Origin: Candidatus Nomurabacteria bacterium
GTDB taxonomy: Bacteria > Patescibacteriota > Minisyncoccia > Phycocordibacterales > PALSA-1337
Length of the DNA: 5,852 nucleotides
Direction: 5' to 3'
Assembly (NCBI GenBank): GCA_943349555.1
Contig: CALQZK010000032.1
Span: 1 to 5,852 of the forward strand
Shown here: piece by piece, positions 1 through 5,423 of the stretch
Layout: each line of letters begins with the position of its first letter
Position numbering within the stretch: position 1 is the stretch's first letter
Notes under the pieces: model-generated
Told to the model about the DNA's origin: nothing
Database searches by the model: none
Seen by the model: only the letters and a program-made list of their open reading frames with translations
Made by a program: the position numbers and the translations under genes

Positions 1-825
1 AATACTGTCTCGCCAAATTATGCTCGTGAAATTATGACCAAGGATTATGGAGAACTTCTAGACGACCTCCTACGTGAGCGCCGTGCTGTCCTAACTGGGA
101 TCTTGAACGGCATTGATTATGAATTGTCCAATCCAAAAACAAATCCCAATGTTGCCGTTCCTTTTGATGTTCCAACTATAGAACTGCGAGCAAAGAATAA
201 GGCGACCCTCCAGGAAAGATTCAGCTTGCCTGCTGATAAAGATAAATTCGTCATTTCCACCGTGGGAAGATTGAGCAAGCAGAAAGGTCTCGATCTTCTT
301 TTTAATATTATCGATCTACTTCTTGCGGAATTGCCCATGCAACTCATCGTCGTGGGAGAAGGTGAAGCCGACATAATGCACTTCTTTCATGACCTGGAAA
401 CTCGACATCCAGGAAGAGTTGCATTGCATTTAAAATTTGACTCTGTTCTGCCGACCCTAGTCTATGCCGGATCGGATGTTGTCCTAGTACCTTCGCGCTT
501 TGAACCATGTGGTCTCGTGCAGATGGAAGCCATGCGCATGGGCTGTATCCCTATTGTCAGAAAGACTGGAGGCTTGGCAGACAGCGTTGAGGACTACAAT
601 CCCGACAAGCAGACTGGAACAGGTTTTGTCTTTGAGAAATTTGATTCATCATCTCTAATGATTGCCCTTATCCGCGCCTTCGAAAATTTCCGCGATAAGA
701 AAAAGTGGCTGGAACTCCAGAAACGAGCAATGGAAAAAGATTTTTCCTGGGATAATTCTGCAGAGAAATACGCTGAACTTTTTGCAAGAGCAATTGCCAT
801 CCATAACAGCAAAGAGCAATTATAA
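1..825 (+). CDS. glgA: Glycogen/starch synthase (GT5), C-terminal part, 5' end outside window
   Basis: Glycogen synthase transfers glucose from ADP- or UDP-glucose to the non-reducing end of an alpha-1,4-glucan in the cytoplasm. The reading frame is open from base 1, and the codons before the first ATG (base 34) already encode family sequence (NTVSPNYAREI), so the gene starts upstream and ATG 34 is internal. Visible GT5 landmarks, counted from the first in-frame codon: TGILNGIDY (about 31-39), the start of the second Rossmann domain with GRLSKQKG (89-96), VVGEG (117-121), the nucleotide-sugar site RFEPCGLVQMEAM (166-178) with the GT-B E-x7-E spacing, and the following TGGLADSV. The C-terminal helix (FSWDNSAEKYAELF) is the usual GT5 ending, so the 3' end is complete. 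The donor specificity cannot be read from this part. A GH57 enzyme follows after 9 bases, supporting a role in glucan storage. Family assignment is firm. Confidence 0.93.
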   Translation, partial: NTVSPNYAREIMTKDYGELLDDLLRERRAVLTGILNGIDYELSNPKTNPNVAVPFDVPTIELRAKNKATLQERFSLPADKDKFVISTVGRLSKQKGLDLLFNIIDLLLAELPMQLIVVGEGEADIMHFFHDLETRHPGRVALHLKFDSVLPTLVYAGSDVVLVPSRFEPCGLVQMEAMRMGCIPIVRKTGGLADSVEDYNPDKQTGTGFVFEKFDSSSLMIALIRAFENFRDKKKWLELQKRAMEKDFSWDNSAEKYAELFARAIAIHNSKEQL

Positions 826-826
826 T
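821..826 (+). promoter_or_regulatory. -10 box (TATAAT) of the GH57 gene, predicted leaderless start
   Basis: A perfect TATAAT overlaps the TAA stop codon of glgA (823-825) and ends 8 bases before the GH57 ATG at 835. A sigma70-type -10 normally places transcription start 6-9 bases downstream, that is at or just before the ATG. No Shine-Dalgarno sequence lies in the gap. A TTGCCA at 794-799 resembles a -35 but its 21-base spacing is too long, so the upstream element is uncertain. Chance occurrence in AT-rich DNA is possible, but the same arrangement recurs at other genes in this window. Confidence 0.5.
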
Positions 827-834
827 AAAACAGT

Positions 835-2340
835 ATGAAATGGGCGAATTTTTTACATATCTATCAACCCGCTGACCAGCAAAAAGATATTTTGGAATCA
901 ATAGTCGTCCAGAGCTATCGCCCAATCATTTCTCATATTCTCAAATCGCCAAATGTCCATGTAACTCTCAATGTTACTGGATCCCTCCTAGAACTTTTCG
1001 ACAAACACGGATATCGAGATCTTATTGATATGCTTCGTGAAGCAGGCAGGGCAGGGAAGATAGAATTCACCGGATCCGCTAAATATCACGGCTTCCTACC
1101 TCTCCTTGAGGAAAAAGATATTATTCGACAGATTAAAATAAATAATGAGACCAATGGCTTTTTTCTCGGTAATGCCTACAAGCCTAAAGGTTTTTTTCCT
1201 CCAGAAATGGGGTACAGTCCAGCTCTTGCTCCCATCATAGAATCTCTAGGATTCGAGTGGATTATTCTCGATGAAATTGCTCTCAATGGTCAGCCAGGCA
1301 CAGTAGACTATACGAAAATATATAAGATAAAGAATTCTAATCTCAAAGTTTTTTTCCGCGAGCGAAGATTGAGTAATCTCATAATGAGCGCGGTGGTGCG
1401 TTCTCCTGAAACTTTAAAAGAGACAATGAAAGATGATCTTAAAAGCTCTCGATACGTAGTGACAGCTATGGATGGCGAGACCTTCGGACATCATCGGCCT
1501 GGATTGGAGCAATTCCTATTTAAAGTTTTTGAATCAAAAGATTGTGAATTCGTCACGCTGTCTGAACTTTTGGCGGAACTTCCTGGACAGGAGAGAGAAA
1601 AGGTTGAAAGCGAACCGATAGCTTCAACTTGGGCAAGTAGTAAAGAGGATATTGAGAAGAAGGTGCAATTCCTGTCCTGGAAAGATCCGGAAAATCTTAT
1701 TCATGGCTGGCAATGGGAACTCTTCCATCTCGTTCGTACAGAGGTGGAAAATATGGATGCCAAAAGTCCAGTCTATGAGGAAATAAAACAGAGGATGGAT
1801 ATTGCTACTGCCAGCGACCATTTCTGGTGGGCATCGGCAAAGCCTTGGTGGAGTGTGGAGATGATAGAAGATGGGGCATACCGATTGCTGAATACCATCC
1901 GTGATATTCCCGACATATCTCCAGACAAGCTGAACAAGGCGCGTGATCTCTATGAAAAAATAATTGCCACAGCTTTCAATTGGCAGAGAACTGGCAGGAT
2001 ACGTTCCATGATGACAGAGCAGAAATCTCTCCTACGCATACCATTCAAGGATCGAACTGTTGGAAGGGGAGGAGAAGAGGTAGGAGTCTATGAGACCTTT
2101 ATGGATATGATGAAGATGCTTGAGAAAAAAGCGACTGACAATCGCGAGTATGAAAAGGCGATCTTATGGCGCGATGCCATGTACAAGCTAGAAAACAAAT
2201 TGGATATTTATGACACGATAAATGTCATTGATCTTGTACGCGTGGAGATTCCGAATAAGGAGGTGGAGGAGACTATCCTTAAATACAAAGAGAAATATCG
2301 GGCTATGCGCGGAGGTCAGCCGGAGCAGAGAGGTGCGTAA
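835..2340 (+). CDS. Glycoside hydrolase family 57 protein (alpha-amylase / glucan-remodelling type) with UVR-like C-terminus
   Basis: GH57 enzymes are retaining alpha-glucan hydrolases or transferases (amylase, 4-alpha-glucanotransferase, branching enzyme). The 501-residue protein shows the family motifs in order: HIYQP (8-12, motif 1; classical members have HxHQP), GSAKYHGFLP (80-89, motif 2), GFFPPEMGYS (119-128, motif 3, E124 as probable nucleophile), AMDGETFGHH (211-220, motif 4, D213 as probable acid/base) and a TLSEL stretch (241-245). A Trp-rich helical region (SDHFWWASAKPWW, around residue 330) follows, as in GH57 C-terminal domains. Residues about 421-456 resemble a UVR motif (LEKK...YEKAILWRDAMYKLE), ending in a charged helical tail. 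There is no signal peptide, so it should act in the cytoplasm, fitting intracellular glucan turnover with the GlgA just upstream. The start is supported by motif 1 lying at residue 8, as usual. Whether it degrades, transfers or branches glucan cannot be decided from sequence. The last 38 bases overlap the convergent isomerase gene. Confidence 0.88.
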   Translation: MKWANFLHIYQPADQQKDILESIVVQSYRPIISHILKSPNVHVTLNVTGSLLELFDKHGYRDLIDMLREAGRAGKIEFTGSAKYHGFLPLLEEKDIIRQIKINNETNGFFLGNAYKPKGFFPPEMGYSPALAPIIESLGFEWIILDEIALNGQPGTVDYTKIYKIKNSNLKVFFRERRLSNLIMSAVVRSPETLKETMKDDLKSSRYVVTAMDGETFGHHRPGLEQFLFKVFESKDCEFVTLSELLAELPGQEREKVESEPIASTWASSKEDIEKKVQFLSWKDPENLIHGWQWELFHLVRTEVENMDAKSPVYEEIKQRMDIATASDHFWWASAKPWWSVEMIEDGAYRLLNTIRDIPDISPDKLNKARDLYEKIIATAFNWQRTGRIRSMMTEQKSLLRIPFKDRTVGRGGEEVGVYETFMDMMKMLEKKATDNREYEKAILWRDAMYKLENKLDIYDTINVIDLVRVEIPNKEVEETILKYKEKYRAMRGGQPEQRGA

Positions 2341-2851
2341 CTGTTTTATACAAAGGATTTTTTACTAATTCTGGCTTACCACTCTTCTCTACGACATAAT
2401 ACGCTGCACCCTTCATTTTTTTGAATGGTTCATAATCCGCATGGTCAGCCAGACTTGCCGGGCTGTCATCCGATGTCACCAACCAATCTTTTCCAATATT
2501 TATGGCAAGGTGCCCTGTATGTTTCGGAATATGTATTCTATCTCCAGCTTTTACTTTTATTGCTTGAAAACTTTCCACGCTTTCATCTGCGATAGGGCTC
2601 TGCAAGATAATTATCCCTTCACCCTGCAAAATTGTGTAAGTCTCTTCCAAATCCCCGACATGATAGTGCCCGTATGACTTTATATATTCTCCTCCGACGG
2701 TTCCAGCTTCCCAGACTGTGATATTGGTTGTAATATTTGATTGTGCATTGCCTCCGCGGATCATATGGTAATGCACTTCTGGACCAGGCGCAGAAGGGTC
2801 CATCAAGACCTCCTTCATTTTCTCATGTGTTCTCTCTGAATAAGTCTTCAT
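2303..2851 (-). CDS. pgiA: Cupin-type glucose-6-phosphate isomerase (archaeal-type PGI)
   Basis: This enzyme interconverts glucose-6-phosphate and fructose-6-phosphate and is unrelated to the common SIS-domain Pgi. It is a small metal-dependent cupin known best from Euryarchaeota such as Pyrococcus furiosus. The 182-residue protein has the expected length and signature: GGEYIKSYGHYH (53-64), then E70 and G77 at the cupin spacing, and IPKHTGH (108-114). By alignment from memory to the Pyrococcus enzyme, metal ligands would be H62, H64, E70 and H114. The N-terminus (VLMDPSAPGP, then YHMIRGG) and C-terminus (KMKGAAYYVVE) also match the family, which supports the ATG start. The gene is convergent with the GH57 gene and overlaps its 3' end by 38 bases, and is divergent from the membrane protein gene across 17 bases. 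No Shine-Dalgarno precedes it. The product links glucose-6-P from glucan turnover to glycolysis or gluconeogenesis. The symbol follows archaeal usage. Confidence 0.88.
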   Translation of the reverse strand: MKTYSERTHEKMKEVLMDPSAPGPEVHYHMIRGGNAQSNITTNITVWEAGTVGGEYIKSYGHYHVGDLEETYTILQGEGIIILQSPIADESVESFQAIKVKAGDRIHIPKHTGHLAINIGKDWLVTSDDSPASLADHADYEPFKKMKGAAYYVVEKSGKPELVKNPLYKTVTHLSAPADLRA

Positions 2852-2868
2852 AATGCTATAATAGTAGC
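2852..2868. promoter_or_regulatory. Bidirectional leaderless promoter between divergent isomerase and membrane protein genes
   Basis: The whole gap between the two start codons is 17 bases. On the + strand a perfect extended -10, TGCTATAAT (2854-2862), ends 6 bases before ATG 2869, placing transcription start on the A of the ATG. On the - strand TATTAT (2863-2858) ends 6 bases before ATG 2851, again placing transcription start at the codon. Both boxes share the same bases within an imperfect dyad, GCTATAATAGTAGC (2855-2868). There is no room for a leader or ribosome-binding site on either side. No convincing + strand -35 is present, which is typical for extended -10 promoters. On the - strand a weak CTCACA (2885-2880) sits 16 bases upstream. 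The + strand box is clear; the - strand box is the weaker inference. Confidence 0.6.
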
Positions 2869-3456
2869 ATGAAAAAGCCTGTGAGCAGGAGCAGTAAAAA
2901 GAATAGAAAAAATGGCTACGCGTTTGTCTGGGACATAGTGATTATTGCCATAGGAATTATTCTTGCATTTGTCCTTTCAAAAATTGGTGCAATTGATGCT
3001 ATGGTTTCCGGACTTCGAGACTATTCTATCTTGGCAAGTTTTATCGCCGGACTTTTCTTTACATCAGCTTTTACTCTGGCTCCAGCTTCCATCGCTCTAG
3101 TAAATATTGCTGGCCACACACCGGTACATACTGTAGCTCTGTGGGGAGCGTTGGGCGCCATGTGCGGAGACTTAATTTTGCTATTTTTTATCAAAGACAA
3201 ATTTTTCAATGATTTGATAAATGTTCTCAAGTCGTCGAAAGTTAAACATATATTGCACTCATTTCACTTCGGCTTTCTCAAATGGCTATCGCCTCTAGTC
3301 GGTGCGCTTATTATTGCCTCTCCTTTGCCGGATGAATTTGGAATCGCTCTCATGGGAATATCGAAGGTAAAAGTGTGGCTCATCATGCCTGTGGCCTTTA
3401 TCATGAATGCGCTTGGTATATATGCTCTGATAGGATTTGCTAATCTCATTTCCTAG
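2869..3456 (+). CDS. Small multipass membrane protein of unknown function
   Basis: I do not recognise this 195-residue protein with confidence. It has a basic N-terminal tail (residues 2-15, many Lys/Arg) followed by about five hydrophobic segments: roughly 19-40, 53-80, 86-108, 137-154 and 168-193. Conserved-looking features include FTLAPASIAL (68-77), GALGAMCGD (93-101) with an acidic residue buried in a membrane segment, and a polar break SPLPDEFGIALMG (151-163) between the last two segments. The G-rich GD segment and the P/D/E break recall DedA/VTT-type or small-transporter folds with re-entrant loops, but this is a weak resemblance and not an assignment. It has a single cysteine (C99), so it is not itself a thiol oxidoreductase. 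It lies 15 bases upstream of the DsbA-like gene but probably has its own promoter. The ATG is supported by the extended -10 box positioned for a leaderless transcript. Confidence 0.75.
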   Translation: MKKPVSRSSKKNRKNGYAFVWDIVIIAIGIILAFVLSKIGAIDAMVSGLRDYSILASFIAGLFFTSAFTLAPASIALVNIAGHTPVHTVALWGALGAMCGDLILLFFIKDKFFNDLINVLKSSKVKHILHSFHFGFLKWLSPLVGALIIASPLPDEFGIALMGISKVKVWLIMPVAFIMNALGIYALIGFANLIS

Positions 3457-3464
3457 CGTATAAT
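3437..3464 (+). promoter_or_regulatory. Promoter of the dsbA-like gene, predicted leaderless
   Basis: A TTGCTA (3437-3442, four of six to the -35 consensus) and a perfect TATAAT (3459-3464) are separated by 16 bases. The -10 ends 7 bases before ATG 3472, so transcription should start at or one base before the start codon. The -10 begins 2 bases after the TAG stop of the membrane protein gene, and the 7-base gap (AACTTTT) contains no Shine-Dalgarno sequence. This promoter could drive the run dsbA, VKOR, methyltransferase and perhaps folD. Confidence 0.55.
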
Positions 3465-3471
3465 AACTTTT

Positions 3472-4101
3472 ATGAAAAGAATTTTTACGTGGGGGTCGTT
3501 TGTCGTAATTATTGGCTTGGTGGTATGGGGCTTGATAGCAGCCGAGAAAAAAGCTAATAGAGAAGGCGCTACTCTGCTTCTGCCGGATCAGATTGTGGCT
3601 ACTGACCATATCCGTGGAAGTGAAACGGCAACTGTCACACTAGTTGAATACGGTGATTTCCAATGTCCAGCCTGTGCCTACTACCATCCTCTCATCGAAC
3701 AACTCATCACTTCAAATTCATCCACCACATTACGCTTTGTCTTCCGCCATTTTCCACTAACCAATCATGCAAATGCTATGCCAGCAGCACAATCAGCCGA
3801 AGCGGCTGGAAAGCAAGGCAAGTTCTGGGAAATGTACAGCATGATCTATGAAAATCAGAAAGCTTGGGAAAGTTCAACCACCGCTAAAAATATTTTTATT
3901 GGATACGCAAAAGAGCTTGGTCTAGATGAGGCCAAGTTTATGGCTGACTACGAATCAGATGAGACAAAGAATAAGATAAGCAATGACCATAGGGGAGGCT
4001 TGAAAGCTGGTGTCAATTCCACCCCTACATTTTTTGTAAATGGTAAAAAGATAAATAATCCTCAAAGTTATGATGAATTTAAAAAGGCTCTCGGCCTCTA
4101 A
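3472..4101 (+). CDS. DsbA-like membrane-anchored thiol:disulfide oxidoreductase
   Basis: The 209-residue protein is a thioredoxin-fold oxidase that introduces disulfides into proteins outside the cytoplasmic membrane. Residues 5-24 form one hydrophobic N-terminal segment after MKR, probably an uncleaved anchor or signal, with the rest extracytoplasmic. The domain begins with TVTLVEYGDFQCPACAYYHP (54-73): the active site is C65-P-A-C68, and these are the only two cysteines in the protein. An alpha-helical insertion rich in Glu and Lys follows, then the cis-proline loop GVNSTPTFFVNG (180-191, P185) and a C-terminal helix. This matches the thioredoxin_4 / DsbA-like group. The VKOR gene overlaps its 3' end, which indicates the reoxidation partner. 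The CPAC dipeptide and VKOR linkage argue for an oxidase rather than an isomerase or reductase. The start fits the promoter and the signal anchor. Confidence 0.9.
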   Translation: MKRIFTWGSFVVIIGLVVWGLIAAEKKANREGATLLLPDQIVATDHIRGSETATVTLVEYGDFQCPACAYYHPLIEQLITSNSSTTLRFVFRHFPLTNHANAMPAAQSAEAAGKQGKFWEMYSMIYENQKAWESSTTAKNIFIGYAKELGLDEAKFMADYESDETKNKISNDHRGGLKAGVNSTPTFFVNGKKINNPQSYDEFKKALGL

Positions 4102-4531
4102 ATCAAGCCTCTTCTTTATCCTAGCTGTAGCGGGTATTGGTTTTCTTGATGCTGTGTATCTGACTATTGAGCACTATATGAATGCTATTCCACCCTGCAC
4201 CTTCAGCGGCTGCGAAATCGTTCTCACTAGCCCATATGCGGAAATAGCAGGTATTCCGGTGGCTCTGTTAGGTGCACTCTACTATCTTGCTATCCTTGTA
4301 TTGGGTATTGCTCATCTAGACACAAAGAAAAATATATTTATTTCTTGGACATATATATTGGCAATTCTCGGATTCATCGCTACAATTTATTTCTTCCTTC
4401 TTCAAGCTTTTGTCATAAATTCTTTCTGTCAATACTGCCTCATTTCAACCGCCACTTCTACACTCATCTTTTTGGTAGCTATAATTAAATTTAAGACAAT
4501 TCAACAGCAACCCCAACATGAGCCACTCTAG
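4070..4531 (+). CDS. VKOR family membrane protein (disulfide-generating quinone reductase)
   Basis: Bacterial vitamin K epoxide reductase homologues reoxidise DsbA-like proteins and pass the electrons to a membrane quinone, replacing DsbB. The 153-residue protein shows the four diagnostic cysteines: a loop pair C43 and C48 (PPCTFSGCEIVLTSPYAEI) and the C120-x-x-C123 centre (NSFCQYCLIS) at the start of a transmembrane helix. The serine of LTSPY and the GIPVALLGALYY stretch (61-72) are also typical. Four hydrophobic segments lie at about 13-32, 62-81, 90-112 and 122-140. The first ATG (4070) and an adjacent second ATG (4073) are both possible starts; either makes the gene overlap dsbA by about 30 bases in another frame, so translation is probably coupled. 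No Shine-Dalgarno is evident. Unlike some homologues there is no fused thioredoxin domain, which is supplied by the neighbouring DsbA. Confidence 0.9.
   Translation: MMNLKRLSASKSSLFFILAVAGIGFLDAVYLTIEHYMNAIPPCTFSGCEIVLTSPYAEIAGIPVALLGALYYLAILVLGIAHLDTKKNIFISWTYILAILGFIATIYFFLLQAFVINSFCQYCLISTATSTLIFLVAIIKFKTIQQQPQHEPL
4457..4485 (+). promoter_or_regulatory. Possible internal promoter for the methyltransferase gene
   Basis: Inside the 3' end of the VKOR gene, TCTACA (4457-4462, four of six to -35 consensus) and a perfect TATAAT (4480-4485) are spaced by 17 bases. Transcription would start near 4492, leaving a leader of about 26 bases before ATG 4518. No Shine-Dalgarno is visible in it. Because the region is AT-rich coding DNA the match could be chance, and cotranscription from the dsbA promoter is equally plausible. 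Confidence 0.3.
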
Positions 4532-5417
4532 TATATTAATTACAAAGCCTTCCAAGGATTACGAGCTGATAGATTCCGGAGAAGGGGAGAAATTGGAGCG
4601 CTTTGGCGACGTTGTCCTTTCCCGTCCAGATCCGCAGGCTCTGTGGAAAAAGAATTTGTCTAAAGATGTCTGGGAAAAAGCCGATGCAATTTTCTCACGA
4701 GAAGGCAAAGATGGGCAATGGAAAATAAAGGCCGGCCAAAAAGATAAAATAGCGGAGAAGTGGAATGTAGAATTGAATGGATTAAAATTTATAATAAAAC
4801 CTACAGCCTTTAAGCATACAGGGTTATTTCCAGAACAATCAGTGAATTGGGAGTGGCTGAAAAGAGTATTAGAAAATTCAGACAAAAAAGAACCAGAAAT
4901 TTTGAACCTTTTTGGCTATACTGGCGGGGCAACTCTAGCCTGCGCGAAAGCTGGAGCAAAAGTAGTACATGTCGATGCATCCAATGCGGCATTGAATTGG
5001 GCGAAAGAAAATGCCGAGCTTTCTGGTCTTGTTGATAAGCCGATAAGATGGCTATTGGACGATGCTCGAGTTTTTGTAGAGAGAGAAATAAAAAGAGGGC
5101 GCAAATATGATGCCATCATCATGGACCCTCCAGCTTTCGGACATGGAGCTAAGAAGGAGCTTTGGAAGATTGAGGAACACTTTATAGAACTTGTAGAGCA
5201 TTGCCTGACATTGCTTACCCCCTCACCACTTTTCTTTTTAATAAATGGATACTCCGCTGGATATTCTGCTTTGGCATACAAAAATAATTTATTGATTTTG
5301 GAAAAGAAATTTGGAGGAAAAATAGAGACAGGGGAATTGGCAATAGAAGAAGCTAATAAAGGACAACAGTCTGGAAGGCTCTTGCCAGCAGGCATATTTG
5401 CGAGGTGGGAGAAATAG
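4518..5417 (+). CDS. Class I SAM-dependent methyltransferase, RlmI/RlmK-like (COG1092 type)
   Basis: The 299-residue protein has the Rossmann-type methyltransferase core in its C-terminal two thirds: motif I LNLFGYTGGATLACAKAG (129-146), the acidic residue after strand 2 (HVDAS, D153), LLDDARVF (179-186) and motif IV DPPAFG (203-208). The N-terminal part (YELIDSGEGEKLERFGDVV, RPDPQALW) and the linker FKHTGLFPEQSVNWEWL (98-114) mark it as the short COG1092 group related to the 23S rRNA methyltransferases RlmI and RlmK. It lacks the N-terminal PUA domain of RlmI. The segment where m5C enzymes carry their catalytic cysteine reads INGYSAGYSA (242-251) with no Cys, so m5C chemistry is unlikely. 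The substrate is probably RNA but is not shown by sequence. The start overlaps the VKOR gene by 14 bases. No later start keeps the conserved N-terminus. Confidence 0.85.
   Translation: MSHSSILITKPSKDYELIDSGEGEKLERFGDVVLSRPDPQALWKKNLSKDVWEKADAIFSREGKDGQWKIKAGQKDKIAEKWNVELNGLKFIIKPTAFKHTGLFPEQSVNWEWLKRVLENSDKKEPEILNLFGYTGGATLACAKAGAKVVHVDASNAALNWAKENAELSGLVDKPIRWLLDDARVFVEREIKRGRKYDAIIMDPPAFGHGAKKELWKIEEHFIELVEHCLTLLTPSPLFFLINGYSAGYSALAYKNNLLILEKKFGGKIETGELAIEEANKGQQSGRLLPAGIFARWEK
5402..5411 (+). promoter_or_regulatory. Possible Shine-Dalgarno region for folD
   Basis: The purine-rich GAGGTGGGAG at the end of the methyltransferase gene contains anti-16S-like cores (GAGGTG and GGGAG), 16 and 12 bases before ATG 5424. 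This is longer than the ideal spacing, so it is a weak site. It is nevertheless the only SD-like sequence ahead of a start codon that I see in the window, and it suggests folD is read from a longer transcript shared with the methyltransferase. Confidence 0.3.
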
Positions 5418-5423
5418 AATATT

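Noticed and set aside
34..36. ATG 34 as the start of glgA
   Set aside because: The preceding in-frame codons encode conserved glycogen synthase sequence (VSPNYA), so this methionine is internal.
668..925. 85-residue open frame on the minus strand across the glgA/GH57 junction
   Set aside because: It is antisense to conserved ends of both genes and shows no family resemblance.
2341..2400. Intrinsic terminator after the GH57 gene
   Set aside because: The T-run near 2360 is not preceded by a GC-rich hairpin, and the region is coding on the other strand.
2441..2677. 78-residue open frame on the plus strand
   Set aside because: It is the complement of the cupin isomerase core, where the minus-strand frame carries the metal-binding motif.
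3295..3609. 104-residue open frame on the minus strand spanning the membrane protein and dsbA junction
   Set aside because: It runs antisense across two well-supported genes and the dsbA promoter, and has no domain character.
4916..5395. 159-residue open frame on the minus strand
   Set aside because: It lies wholly antisense to the methyltransferase, whose motifs are clear, and its translation is Ser/Pro-rich without recognisable domains.
4518..5417. Assignment of the methyltransferase as RlmI (23S m5C1962)
   Set aside because: It lacks the PUA domain and the catalytic cysteine expected of the m5C enzyme; only the broader COG1092-type family is supported.
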